64,000 bases of DNA from positions 62,001 to 126,000 of the forward strand of contig NW_025954988.1 in assembly GCF_022376445.1 (NCBI RefSeq), written 5' to 3'. Source of the DNA: Fomitopsis serialis. Its lineage: Eukaryota; Basidiomycota; Agaricomycetes; Polyporales; Fomitopsidaceae. The notes under the pieces are model-generated. The model saw nothing but the letters and a program-made list of their open reading frames with translations, did no database searches and was not told where the DNA came from. Numbering within the stretch: position 1 is the stretch's first letter; every line of letters starts with the position of its first letter. Shown in pieces: positions 1 through 10,631 of this stretch. Both the position numbers and the translations under genes were made by a program.

Positions 1-1512
1 TCCCCCACGACTCGCCACGCTCAAGAGCCTTTTCTCTTCCCTGTCGCGCTTCCCGTCCGCGCGCTTTTTCGCGCGCTGCCACGCGAGCTGGTCCTCGCGC
101 AGGACGAGGCCATCGCCCGGCCCGCCCTTCGCGGTGCCAGGCTTGGGCGCGGGGATGGAGTAGATCGTGCCCCGGGTTTTGAACTGGAAGTTCCTCTTGA
201 GGTGCACTTGGAGTGCGGGTGTGTTTGGCCCGGCGGTGGGTGAGGAGATCGTGACGGAGGCCCGCAGGAGGGAGGGGTTCCCGCAGGAGGGGCAGAACTT
301 GCGTGAGTTGTCCTTGCAGATTCTGAGAGTGAAAGTGTGAGCGCTCCCGTCTCCGATGGATGACTGGGGAAGAAAGACGCACTTAAAGCAAGCATGGCAT
401 CGCAACACCCAGCTCTTCACCCGCTCGATCCGCTTCCCTTCCACGCTCACCAGCCCCAGACCCATCTGCAATAGCACGTTCTGCATCGCAAAATCCGCAG
501 TCATACACCCTACGGGGATATGCTCCCGCTTGCCCTTGCCCTTCTTGCCCGTCTTGTCGGATGGCAGCAGGTTCAGCGCGCGCGATTTGTGCAGAGCGAC
601 GTTAGATGGGGTGATCCACTCGCCCTCGCCCTCGTCGTCGTCATCGTCCGAAGGGTCGTCGTAAAGCGGTTCAGGCCGTGAGTCCGTGTGGGCTGCGTTC
701 GGTGGTGCACTAGATGGGATAGTAGATGAGGCAGGCTGTGAAGGTGTTTCTTTCGGCTGCTCCTCCTGATCTCGTATTGGCTGCAATTCCACGTCCAGAG
801 GTTGCCTCTCTTGTTCGTCATCTTCTGCTTCATAATCGATACCGGCCTTGGTCTCCTCTACCTCCTCATCCTCGTCCAGATCTGACGATGATGGTATGTC
901 CGTGTTGTTGTCCGCGTCGAATGGCTCTTCTGCACCGTTTCTTCACCAGCCAGTTCATCCGCTTCCTCATGCTTGGGATCTTGAGCTCTTTTGGCTGTGA
1001 TTTCAGGTGTCCCCTGAACATCGCTCGGGGTACTCGCATCGTTAATCTTCGCAGGCAGATCAGTCATGCTTTCGCGAAGGATCCTCCCCAACGCACCTTC
1101 TCTGCCTCTCCGGAAGTCTTGGTTTGCTCCCTCTCCTTCACGTCCAACGCATATGTCAAAGCCAACACACACAGATCCGCATGCGAGAGCACCGAGTAAT
1201 CACCCGTCTTCTTCGCAGACTGTATCACTATCCCTCTCTTAGCTCTCCCTACCACACACCTACCAATAGATCGCACTCACCATGTGCCAGCGACGCGGCG
1301 TCAGGGCCCCGCACGTCGATCCTCACGCCCGCCGACAGTCCGAGCCTCTCAAAGTGTTCCCTGGCGCGCTTGTCCTTCAGCTCCTCGAGCACCTGCGGCA
1401 CGGTGTAGTACGTCTCTGCGAGCCCGCGCAGGGGCGAGAGCGAGAGCAGCGGGCCCGCGTCTAGGACGAGGTGTTTGCAGGTGGGTTTTGTGTTGGTGGA
1501 TGAGGAGGCCAT
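1..1512 (-). CDS. NOB1: NOB1-like PIN-domain endonuclease for 20S pre-rRNA D-site cleavage (3' end off window)
   Basis: The protein starts at 1512 and opens with a PIN domain (VLDAGPLLSLSPLRG, then VPQVLEELKDKRAREHFERL), which in this family carries the first acidic metal ligand. An intron from about 1281 to 1219 leads to the exon reading SAKKTGDYSVLSHADLCVLALTYALDV, a hallmark of Nob1. A second intron probably lies near 1116-1050. A long acidic linker follows (about 1050-600, rich in D, E and S). Then comes a zinc ribbon with cysteine pairs RCHAC (near 400) and FCPSCGNPSLLR (near 270), and a basic C-terminal tail that is still open at base 1. Nob1 cleaves 20S pre-rRNA at site D in cytoplasmic pre-40S particles. 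It is divergent from the small coiled-coil gene at 2124, sharing about 600 bp of upstream DNA. The identity is firm; the internal exon ends are less so. Confidence 0.93.
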
Positions 1513-2123
1513 GTCTGCAACGGCTAGCGGTAGTGGTGGCTGCAGGTGCTAGAAGTCAAAAATTCTGTGGAGGACGGATCGCGATCTCGATCGAAGACGC
1601 TGTCGTCAAATTCGGACATGCGAATTTGACCGCCACCTGCCACTGTTCGCCGGGGCAACTTGGCCCACTGGCCGATGTCTTCCTCTCCTGTATGTTCAAT
1701 TTCTGCGACGCTCTTGCTTTCGACGGTCGTTGACCTCACCATTGTGATATATGTCATTCTGGATCTAGAAGTGACCACAAGCCTGATTATCCCAGACGTA
1801 CGTTCAAGGTCACATCGTCCGGGTATGTACGAAGACCGCCGACCGGCTCGGTCTGGCGACCCTCGCCTTGTGGACTGTAGTGGACCGGATCCTGGCTACA
1901 TCGGAGCGTCGAATTCTCCGTTGTGTTGGACCTGTTGTGCGTTTCAGAGTTAAAATTCCTTGCTATTATTAATCGGATTCTTCGGACGCAACGTAGTGCA
2001 GGACGAGATGTCGCTCTATCATCATGGCGGCGCGTACGGTCATTGCATATAGCCTGACTGCGTACTGCAACACGGTTTCTCTCACCTATTTCTCTGTCGT
2101 CCACTGAAACCTTTACTACCAAT
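1513..2123. promoter_or_regulatory. Shared 5' region between NOB1 and the coiled-coil gene
   Basis: This roughly 610-bp divergent interval separates the NOB1 start (1512, minus) from the small coiled-coil gene (2124, plus). I see no convincing coding exon in it, and short open frames on both strands lack family features. It presumably holds both promoters, but I could not place a clear TATA element. Confidence 0.4.
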
Positions 2124-2561
2124 ATGACTCCTCAGCAGATGGCCGCGCGCGTCCAGCAGCTGAGCAGTCAGATTCACTCCCTCGAGCAGAACATCGACCA
2201 CCGATGTATCCTGCGCGATCAAGCCCTGGACCGCGCCAACTCGTTGGAGAACTGGCTTTTAACTCAAGCAACGAATCATCCTCGTTCGTCCGCTCAATTC
2301 ACTCTGATCATTAACTTCTTCGAGGTCCACTGACTTTTGGGCACATCGGCAGACGCCGCCGCGGCGCGCGTCAGCCTCATCCAGGCGCAGAACGTCGTCC
2401 GCGAGTCCGACGTTCATATTCGAAACGGCCAGAACCAGATGGCCTCTCTCACGCAGCAGCGCTACCAGCTCCAGGCCAACCTACAACGCGTGCAATGGAA
2501 CGCGTATAATGCCAGAGTTGTGCAGTTGAACCACAACGCACGCGCTGTGGCCCGCCGCTGA
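2124..2561 (+). CDS. Small coiled-coil protein, unrecognised
   Basis: The first exon begins MTPQQMAARVQQLSSQIHSL and the second reads on through AAARVSLIQAQNVVRESDVH to a stop at 2559-2561. Both parts are rich in Q, N, L and R with heptad-like spacing, suggesting one continuous amphipathic helix of roughly 130 residues. An intron must lie around 2300-2351, because the first frame stops at 2331-2333. The acceptor is probably the CAG at 2350-2352, with an ACTGAC branch-like motif just upstream; the donor is weak and I cannot fix it. No known domain is visible. It could be a small structural or chaperone-like protein, but no function is claimed. It shares its upstream region with NOB1. Confidence 0.55.
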
Positions 2562-2968
2562 GGTTGAGGCAGCGTAGTTTGTATATCAAACGCCGCCAGT
2601 ACTAGTTGTGCGTGAGAGCCTCAAGTGACACACGCCTGATTCACACTGACCTGACTCCTGAGCCCTCAGGTTGTTCTCCAGCACCGCAATGACAATAAAT
2701 TCGGTTTCCAAGCTAGCATCAGTTTGTGCCCTGTCGACATGGTAGAGTCGTATCAAGGTGTTGAATGGTTTGATGATTGTTCATCTTGACAATGTGGGTT
2801 CTACCAGTATGCTCTCAGCCTCAACCATCAACGGCTTCGACCATCGGTCAAGCAAGCTACAGTGGTCTCCACTCGATTGAGATGGAAGTACTAAACATAC
2901 AACTGGTGTTGCTACACGAGGGAGACCTGGGGCTACGCACTCAGTACGCTTTCATTGCTGCAACACCG
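2562..2968. other. Convergent intergenic gap before LEU2
   Basis: This roughly 400-bp gap between the 3' ends of the coiled-coil gene (plus) and LEU2 (minus) contains an AATAAA-type signal (caataaat near 2693), compatible with plus-strand polyadenylation. I see nothing else. Confidence 0.4.
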
Positions 2969-4332
2969 TCACGCCAGTGATGCCTTCAGGACCTCGACAA
3001 TCTTGTCACCGATCTCCGTCGTCTTCACGCTCCCGCCAAGATCCGCCGTTCTCAGCTCGAAGCCGCCGACATCCTGGTTGTCAAGTACCTTCCGTACGGC
3101 GCCTTCGATGGCCTGCGCGTACTTGTCGAGACCCAGCGAGTACCGGAGGAGCATCGCCGCGCTGAGGATAGTGCCGATCGGGTTCGCAATGCCCTTTCCG
3201 GCAATGTCGGGTGCGGAGCCGTGGATGGGCTCGTAGAGACCGTACGTCGGCTTGAAGTCCGGTGAGAGGGCATCCGTGACGGAGGGCGCGCCCGCAAGGG
3301 ATGCTGACGGGAGCAAACCGAGCGATCCAGGAATGACACTGGCCTCGTCCGAGAGACTGGATTTCTCACGTCAGTATAGCGAGAACGACAGTGCGATATT
3401 ACTCACATGTCTCCGAAGAGGTTCTCCGTGACGAGGACGCCGTTCAGCTTTTTGGGGCTGGCGACCATGACCATGGACGCCGAGTCGACCAGGGTGTGGT
3501 CTAGCTGGAGCTGGGGGTACTCATTCTGCAACGTCTCGACAACGACCTTCCTCCACAGCCTCGAGCTTGCAAGCACGTTCGCCTTGTCGACTGAGTGGAT
3601 CGCCAACGGCGGGTTCGCATTCAGCGCGATCTGCGCTGCCACGCGCGTGATCCGCTGCACCTCAGGGATGCTGTAGATCATCGTGTCGTAGGCGACGTCG
3701 GGCTCCGATGCCTGACCAAGCTCTTTACGTTCGCCGAAGTACGCGCCTCCAATTAGCTCGCGGATGATGATGATGTCCGTGCCTTGGGCAATCGAGGCCT
3801 TCAGCGGGGAGTATGCGAGGAGCGAGTCGGAGGCGAAGTTGCATGGCCGGATGTTGGCGTAGAGGCCGAGGGCTTTACGGAGCCCCAGAAGACCTTGCTC
3901 AGGGCGCACTTTGCTGTTGACGTCCCACTTGGGCCCGCCGACCGAGCCTATGGTTAGGTCTCAGAATGTACCAAACCATGAGAGGGCAAATGACATACCC
4001 ATGAGGATGGCGTCGGCTTCCTTGCAAGCCTTGAGGGTCGACTCCGGCAATGGGTGGCCGGTAGCATCGATGGCACACCCACCGAAGAGGTGCTCCTCGA
4101 GCTTGAGCTCGATGTCCGGGGATGTAGCGGAGACGACTTCAAGCACCCGGACGGCCTGAGCAACCACGTCGGGGCCTGGGATGATGTTAGAGATAAATTA
4201 ATCTGGGACTGATACGCGCTACATACCAATGCCATCCCCGGGGAGGACGACCACGCGGAATCTACATGATCGTGAAGAACTCAGCACGTATTCTCCCGAA
4301 AGAATTGGATGTGCTCACGACTTCTTGGGCAT
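2969..4332 (-). CDS. LEU2: 3-isopropylmalate dehydrogenase
   Basis: The enzyme oxidatively decarboxylates 3-isopropylmalate to 2-oxoisocaproate (4-methyl-2-oxopentanoate) with NAD+ in leucine synthesis. Five exons can be joined: a 14-nt first exon (MPKKS, start 4332), [12 protein letters not shown] (4261-4227), [15 protein letters not shown] to AILMG (about 4174-4001), [34 protein letters not shown] to [10 protein letters not shown] (about 3938-3408), and the C-terminal exon with [19 protein letters not shown] and [20 protein letters not shown]. The metal- and substrate-binding signatures ([30 protein letters not shown]) are intact. Total length is about 380 residues, normal for the family. 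The start uses the short MPKKS exon because it splices in phase at a GTGAGC donor. Confidence 0.96.
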
Positions 4333-4800
4333 GATCGAGGAAGAGAGAAAGCGTTGTACGGATTACACCAAGCTGTCTCTCCGAGATATATGGTTTGCGG
4401 AGAGGGTTGTTCACGGAGGGCCGTTCAGAAGACAACGCGAGTCATAGGACATGGAGAGCCTTCTTCCGATGGATAATTGCGGTCACGTGATCGAGTATCG
4501 CGTCAGTATGTCCGCATCCGTGAAATCCTGGACGAGGAAACAGTACACGGTGAGTAGCTCGAACAACCAGAGGCGATTAGATGGGCTGCATGACCAGTAC
4601 GTGCTGTTTATGCGGGTGCATTGGTATATAGGTGCCGACGCCCAACGATAAGTGATACTGCAGACCGGGGCCGACTACCGCTGCACCGTGACTTCTGGGT
4701 CGAACCCAAAACGACACGCCTGAGAACAGCAAAAGATTCCATTTATATCCGGAAGCACAACAGAGTCGGGGTGAAAGCAATAATAAATCGCGGTATCCCG
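4333..4800. promoter_or_regulatory. Upstream region of LEU2 and 3' flank of VPS17
   Basis: These roughly 470 bp separate the LEU2 start from the VPS17 stop; both genes are on the minus strand. The region contains CCGG-type elements such as cggaggg and ggtcacgtgat. CACGTG at 4483-4488 is an E-box that bHLH factors of the Cbf1/Leu3-adjacent type could bind, but that is inference only. Confidence 0.3.
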
Positions 4801-7050
4801 TTAGAACATATTCGCAAGCTTGCTCGCTGCCTCCCTCGCGTCGAGCCTCGGCCTCTGCGGCGTCACCCTTACAGACTGAGACATAGTGATCGGCCTCCCC
4901 GTGAGCGGATCCACTGCCAGCGGCGATGGTTGCGGCGACGCAGCGCCGCTGGACGCAGGAACACCATTCGACGACCGCGAGAGCGAACCTCCTAGAGGGC
5001 CCATCGAGTTCGCCAATGGGTGCGGGGATGGCTGAGGCTGAGAAGCGGCAGCGGCGCTGATATATGTGGAACCGTGCAGAGGCGATTCCGGCATAGTCTT
5101 CCCCGTGGTGAGTGGCGAACTCGCGCGTGGAGCGTTGAACGTCGACGCGAGAGGTGATGACGGCGGCTTGACAAACATCGACTTCGTCCCATCGACGAAG
5201 CGCCCACCGAGAGGCGGACCATCCGCAAGGGGAGGGGCGAACGACGTCTGCTGGGGTCCCGGGGAAGACGGGCCGGCGCCGGGTGACTGCGGGGGCAGGG
5301 ACCTGATGCTCGCTGAAGTCGAGGTAGCGGGCGACGCTGGCAAGGGCGGTTGAGGCGATGCGTTGGCAGCCCTGGAAGGCCCGGGTTGAGACGGTGACGC
5401 CGCTAGTGTCGGTGGTACCCTGAACGAGCCCGTGGGCGCCGCTGAAGCTGGGCGAGGAGCGGGTTTGGTGAAATCTTCGAGGGGTGGGACGTACGACGGG
5501 CGGGGTGCGCCGTTGGTCTTCGCCGGCGGGATGAACTTCTTGTTGGCATTGCTGATGTCGGGCTTGAGAGCCTCGAGTTCGCGCAGCATCTGGCGCTCGT
5601 ACAGAATAGAGGAGCGGACGTGTTCTACGAGAGCCGTCGCCACATCTTCGGTGACAAGCTTTTTGTGCCTGTCGAGGGCTCGGTGCAAATTCTGCGAAAT
5701 GCCTTCCGCACGCTTCGCCAGAATCATCTCGTATTTGTTTGCCTTCATTCATAGTGAGCTGGAGCGAAGCAGCTACCTATCAGAAATTGTAAAACGTACC
5801 TCCTCCATGTCTTCGAGTGCCTCATCGACCTTTTCTGCCCTGATATTACTACTTGCCTTCAGTCGTTCCAGAGTCCGACGCTTAGAGATTGACGCCTTGA
5901 CGGCAGCTTGATAGTCCTCCAGCACCGCTGTTCGCTGCTGCAGAGTCTCTCTGGCAGACCGAGCGTTCAAACCCTGATAGCCCAGCGAGTCGCCGACAAT
6001 CACGCATTCGCTGATACCCTGCGCCTGGTCGAGGTCTGCCACACTATGCCACGCCCTGCCAAGCTTCTGGAACGCATTCCCCAGCGGCGGGTGCGCCTCC
6101 GTCGTAGCCACGTTCACGAGTTTGTTGCCCATCTCCGCGCGCACAGCACCGAGTGCTACAATCCCCCATGATGGCGTGTCAGCTGTCAACGCAGAGATCG
6201 ACAGACCGCAGGATGCACGCACTCTTTCGGGCCCGCGAGAGCTTGTCGATCGCCTTAGCTGCCTCGAAGTACTGTCCCTCCAGCTTCGTCAGCTCGAACC
6301 GCGCGCGCTGCAGCTCCTCGTCCTCGTCGGGCACGCGCGGCTTGATCAGGCTGAACCCGCCCGACGCCTTCCGGCGTGCGTTCGGCGTCGGCTGGTACCC
6401 AAAGTCGCTCTCGATGAAGGACCGCAGCTCTTCTTCTTGGAGCAGGATGGGGTCCTCGCAGATCCGCGTCAACCACCGCTGCAGCATAATTTTGACGAGG
6501 CGGTCGTCTTCCTCGTCCGTCGGCGCGGAGGTACGGGGCAGGGGTAGGGCGGGTATAATAGTCTGAGGAGTCGTGTGCACGACAGTCTCGTAGAATTGTT
6601 GAAACTCGACGTAGGAGCGCGATACGTTGCGATACGTCGTGCCCGTGAAGTTTGCTAAATTCGTCTTACGTGCGCAGTAGGGCAAGCGTGAGCAATGCGT
6701 GCACACCTTACTACAAAAGACTCAAAACATACCTGCGCGTCGAATTTCACCAGAATGTCCCGCCGATTCCTGTCCAAGCCTGTAATCCGCACTCTGAGAT
6801 ACGGCTCCGGCCGCTCATACTTCGCGCCATTGGAGCCGGTCGTGACAAGCGGCGAGATGAGACCCGGCTCAGGCTGCCCATATATCTGCGGCTCCTTCCC
6901 ATACAGGCCCCCCGCGGAGCGCAGAGAGTCCGTGTGCAAAGGCGCAGGACGGGGCAGGTTGGGTATCGGCGTGTTTGGGACGTGCGGCGTCGTGGGCCAT
7001 GGCGGCTCTTCGGAGGCGAAGCCGTTGCTCAACGGGTCGAATGTGCTCAT
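4801..7050 (-). CDS. VPS17: Vps17-like PX-BAR sorting nexin of the retromer
   Basis: Vps17 pairs with Vps5 to form the membrane-bending half of retromer, which returns cargo from endosomes to the Golgi. Exon 1 (7050-6733) has a disordered N-terminus and then starts the PX domain (YLRVRITGLDRNRRDILVKFDAQ). Exon 2 (6664 to about 6229) continues PX (TNLANFTGTTYRNVSRSYVE) and enters the BAR helices (ARFELTKLEGQYFEAAKAID). Exon 3 (about 6182-5812) holds RAEMGNKLVNVATTEAHPPL and more BAR coiled coil. Exon 4 (about 5748-4801) finishes BAR (RALDRHKKLVTEDVATALVE) and adds a long Pro/Ser-rich tail with no yeast counterpart. The introns join in phase (the second is phase 1 before TDTPSWG). At about 690 residues it is longer than yeast Vps17 because of this tail. 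Confidence 0.9.
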
Positions 7051-7408
7051 CGCGTCTGGGCGCTGTCAAGGGGAGTAGCGAGGGCGGGCACGGAATGGGA
7101 GCGCAGTGAGAAGGGGATGGCAAGGAGTCGCAGCCACGAGCGCGGTGGCGCGCGCCGGTCTTGGATGGACTTTGCCGCACGCGTCGGCCGCAGCTTGTCA
7201 TGGGCTCCTACAAGCTCCTACCGATCCATCCTCCACTCGACCGTCTGACCACAATCTGCTCTCAAACTTCATGTTCACCATGTCCTGGTCGCTGGGACGA
7301 AACATAGAAAATATAGAAATAAACAGTTATACCCAATAGATCAGTACGCTACAGAATTGTCTTCGATTTGTCCTAGTTACTATGTTTGCATTAGGGTTAC
7401 ACTGGGGG
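7051..7408. promoter_or_regulatory. VPS17 upstream region and RIB1 3' flank
   Basis: This roughly 360-bp spacer lies between two minus-strand genes. An AT-rich stretch at 7300-7330 may serve the 3' end of RIB1. There is no coding signal of its own. Confidence 0.35.
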
Positions 7409-8895
7409 CTATGGTTGCGACTGGTCCATGATGCCTAGGGGCAGCATATGTCCCATTTTCAGTACCTTCGTGCGCAGGTACTTGTCTAGATCTTCTCCAT
7501 GCACCTCACCCCCACCAATCATGGTCACCCCACTCGCGTCCTCCTCCTTCATAGGCGCATCCTGGCCGTGCTCATGCTGGTGCTGCCGGCGCTGCCACGA
7601 GCGGGGAACCATCGGTACGCGCTCAACAATCCGGATACCCTCCTTCTCCAGCGCCTGCACCTTGTCTGGGTTGTTCGTCAGCAACCGCACGCCCTCGCCG
7701 ACCTCCGTGCCCAAGCCGAGGTCACGCAGGATCGCAGCAGCGACCTCGTACCCGCGCTCGTCCGCGCCATGCCCGAGCATCAGGTTCGCCGTGACGGTGT
7801 CGTGGCCGAGGTCCTGGAGGTTGTACGCGCGGATCTTCGACAACAAGCCGATGCCACGGCCTTCCTGGCGGAGATAGACGACGGCACCCCGCCCAGGTAT
7901 AGTCGTCGGCGTTCCCTCCGCGGTGGACGCGGCGGGTGGGAGCGTGATGGGCTGCGAGATCTGCCGGATGGCTTCGTCGAGCTGCTCGCCGCAATCGCAG
8001 CGCATGCTCCCAATCGTCTCGCCAGTGAAGCACTCCGAGTGGATGCGGATGAGCGGTGAGGGTATGTTGTCCGTGGTGACGTTGGCGTGTGCCTCCGGCG
8101 CGGAGGGCCGCTGGGAAGTGGGGGAGAGGCGGCCGACGTAGGCTCCCCGAGTTATACGGTCCGCCTCCGTCTCGGAGTCGGACCACACCGCGTCTAGAGA
8201 GCGGCTGCGGATCGGAGGGGCGCGCTGGGGTGTCTCTTCGTCGAACTGCGCAGGGTCGACGACAATGGCGAGGTGCTCCTTGTTATCGCGGTTGTTGTGG
8301 TATAGGTGGAGGAAGACTGGTCCGTGGGGCGTAGGCACCCGTGTCCGAGCCATGCATTTCACCCCGACCTCCGCGGAAGGTTTCGTAACCTTGGCCGCAG
8401 GAGCATGAGAGGTCGAGGAGGCTGGCTCCGGATGCAATAGGTTGGAAGGTGGTGAGGAAGAAGCCGGGACTGTGCGCGGTGCAGGGGAAGGTAGGTTGTC
8501 GGTCCTGCGCAGTGGATCCCCCGCTTCCCTCGTACGTCCGTTCTCCTTCTCCTCGTCCACTACAATGCCCTGCTCCTTTACCCTTTGACTCCGAGGCGCC
8601 TGCCTGCTGACATACTTCAGACGTGGTTTGCGGGCCTGGGTGGTCTCCCCTGGAATCTCGTCCAGTCGTATGCCCCCTCGGCACGGGGGTCGCCCACTGC
8701 AGGGAAGAAGTCATGGGCGTAATGGTTGCGAGTGACATGCGGGCCGTAGGCAGCCGCTGCTGCCAATAGAAGGGGGTCGAGATCGGAGTCTCTCCTTCGA
8801 ATTCCATGTTTGGTGGGACGCGGATCCGGAGCAGTAAGCATGTCGAGAAGGTCGAGGTCGGAGACCCCCTTGGTGATGCCTTCGAGCAGGTCCAT
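7409..8895 (-). CDS. RIB1: GTP cyclohydrolase II
   Basis: This enzyme opens GTP to the first riboflavin precursor, releasing formate and pyrophosphate. The catalytic core is clear: [19 protein letters not shown] supplies the zinc cysteines (C, then CDC), [20 protein letters not shown] is the conserved substrate loop, and [17 protein letters not shown] closes the fold. The main exon runs from about 8700 to the stop at 7409. A likely first exon starts at 8895 ([20 protein letters not shown]) in another frame, so an intron must lie between about 8740 and 8660; I could not fix its ends. The segment before the core (residues of the sort [20 protein letters not shown]) is disordered. The C-terminal extension beyond the usual bacterial length ([14 protein letters not shown]) is typical of fungal enzymes. 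Confidence 0.93.
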
Positions 8896-10631
8896 GGCGA
8901 GCAACAAGCGCGGGGAGGGTATATGGTCAGGGAAAGAGGGGGGCGGGGGGCTCTAGGCTGTGGTTAGCGGAGGAGAGTCTTATACATTTCTGCAGGAGCA
9001 TGGGGAACCCGGGGCAGATTCATCCTGGTAGGCCGACCATCTAGGCGCCCATGCGATGGAGTCACGTAAGCGAGATCGAGTCCACCGAATCTTCCCGTCT
9101 TTGTCCGTGCTTTCCTACGCCGGGCGCCTCTACTTACTCATACCGCGTCCAAACCGCGTCAACGACCTTACGCACGGCTGCGTAAAATCGCGCTCAACTG
9201 CAGCATCGCGTCAAAATACAACACGTCGGAACGCAGCATTGTCGACAGTTGCATTTCGTGGGACGGGCAGGATATGATTAGGAGCCTGTCTCAGGCTTGT
9301 GTGACCAATCTCATGACCTGGAGGGTGCCTACTGACAGACCTTAGACTTGCCCTGGTGAGCGAAAAATGCAGATTGTCGGCTTCTCGGACGGCTAACCAA
9401 GTATAGGATATCGATGCGGTGACCTTGAGATGTTGATTGACAAGTTGAGACATGACGCACGCAATGTCAGAGAAGCACAGTGGTGAGCGGCTGAAGAGGT
9501 TCCATGGCGCTCACTGGTTTATGTGGCTAGCGACTTTTTTTGGAGAAATCTACGGTAAGACGTGAGTGCAAAAAATACTAGACGGAGGCAGAGTGCCGCA
9601 GACGTTAGCGCATGCATAGAGACAGGAGGTCGAGTTTGGAGCGCGTTGGGCTCAAGTGACCGTCCGTCGGGAAGCAACGGTGAATGCATCAGCAGCTGAA
9701 CATGCGAAGGCCCGCACAGCTCCGGGGTCGCCTTGGAATGCGGCGTTAGCGGAATGGACTGGTGTCTCGAGTGTATAGTTGTATGCAGGTTGGCGTTGGC
9801 GGGCAAACGCGGCGGAGACTCCATGGTTAGTAGTACGGCGCCGCTCGACTAGTATGAGCCTGGACAGACGTTATGTCTAACATGTTTCCACAACCCAGAG
9901 ACAACCGCGAGAGTCGCGTAAATTTGGATCCTGTTCGCCGGGGTGGAAGTAGTATTCACTGCGGACAAACCGCGTTGTGCGAAGCGCTCACATGGTACTT
10001 ACATTGAAAGGGCGTGTATATTTTTACGGCTCTAAGTCGGAGCTCCTAACATAGGGAATGGGATTCCTTTGTTCGGCCTAACATTTTGAATGTTCCTAGA
10101 ATCGGGAATGTAAGTGTTATGTTCTTCCTATGTTCCGAAATCGTGCCATGTTCTAGGAATGTACTTCCCATGTTAGGGAAGTTCGCTTGATGGCTTACTA
10201 ATATACACGCCCTTGCAATGTTAGGCCTATGTAAGCGCCTCGCACAATCCGGGTTGTCCGCAGTGATTGTAGATGAATTTGATTGGGACGCGTTTACAGC
10301 ACCCTATCGCGCCCACGTGATCGTACCGCGAATGTCCTCGTGTAGCCATGTGTTGAACGAACGACGACCTTGCTTTCTTCCTGGCCACTCTACTGGGTGC
10401 CGTCGAGCATATACAGAGCTCTATAGTCTTTTTCTCTCTGTATTGCTCTGCGGTTACCTTCTATCGTAAGGCACCTGGCTCTCGAGACCGCAGGTTACCT
10501 TCTCGCTCCAACTTGAATTTCCCCAATTCGTTCAGGCAGCGTAACAGCCGTCGTACGCTACCGAGGCAGAGCTTGTCAGCAAGAGGAGCGCGAGATCCAT
10601 TCCTCCTTTGTAAAGGTGAACATAGCTTGCC
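8896..10631. other. Gene-free interval containing a foldback element
   Basis: About 1.7 kb lie between RIB1 and the next gene. Short open frames on both strands (for example 9056-9277 and 9519-9824) show no domain, no plausible splicing and no composition bias, so I call no gene. The interval holds the foldback element described separately. Confidence 0.5.
9950..10274. mobile_element. Foldback (MITE-like) element with nested inverted repeats
   Basis: The left sequence CACTGCGGACAA near 9957 is matched in reverse complement near 10255-10266. AAGGGCGTGTATA at 10008-10020 is matched exactly by TATACACGCCCTT at 10202-10214. Further inward, CCTAACATRGGAA pairs with its complement near 10165-10180, and TTCCTAGAA near 10094 pairs with TTCTAGGAA near 10151. 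The whole block can therefore fold into one imperfect hairpin of about 325 nt with its tip near 10120. There is no coding capacity. A non-autonomous inverted-repeat transposon is the simplest explanation. The transposase family is unknown, and I could not identify a target-site duplication with confidence. Confidence 0.7.

Noticed and set aside
4577..5752. A 391-codon open frame on the minus strand
   Set aside because: It overlaps VPS17 exon 4 in another frame. The VPS17 frame has BAR-domain similarity, while this one is a low-complexity shadow.
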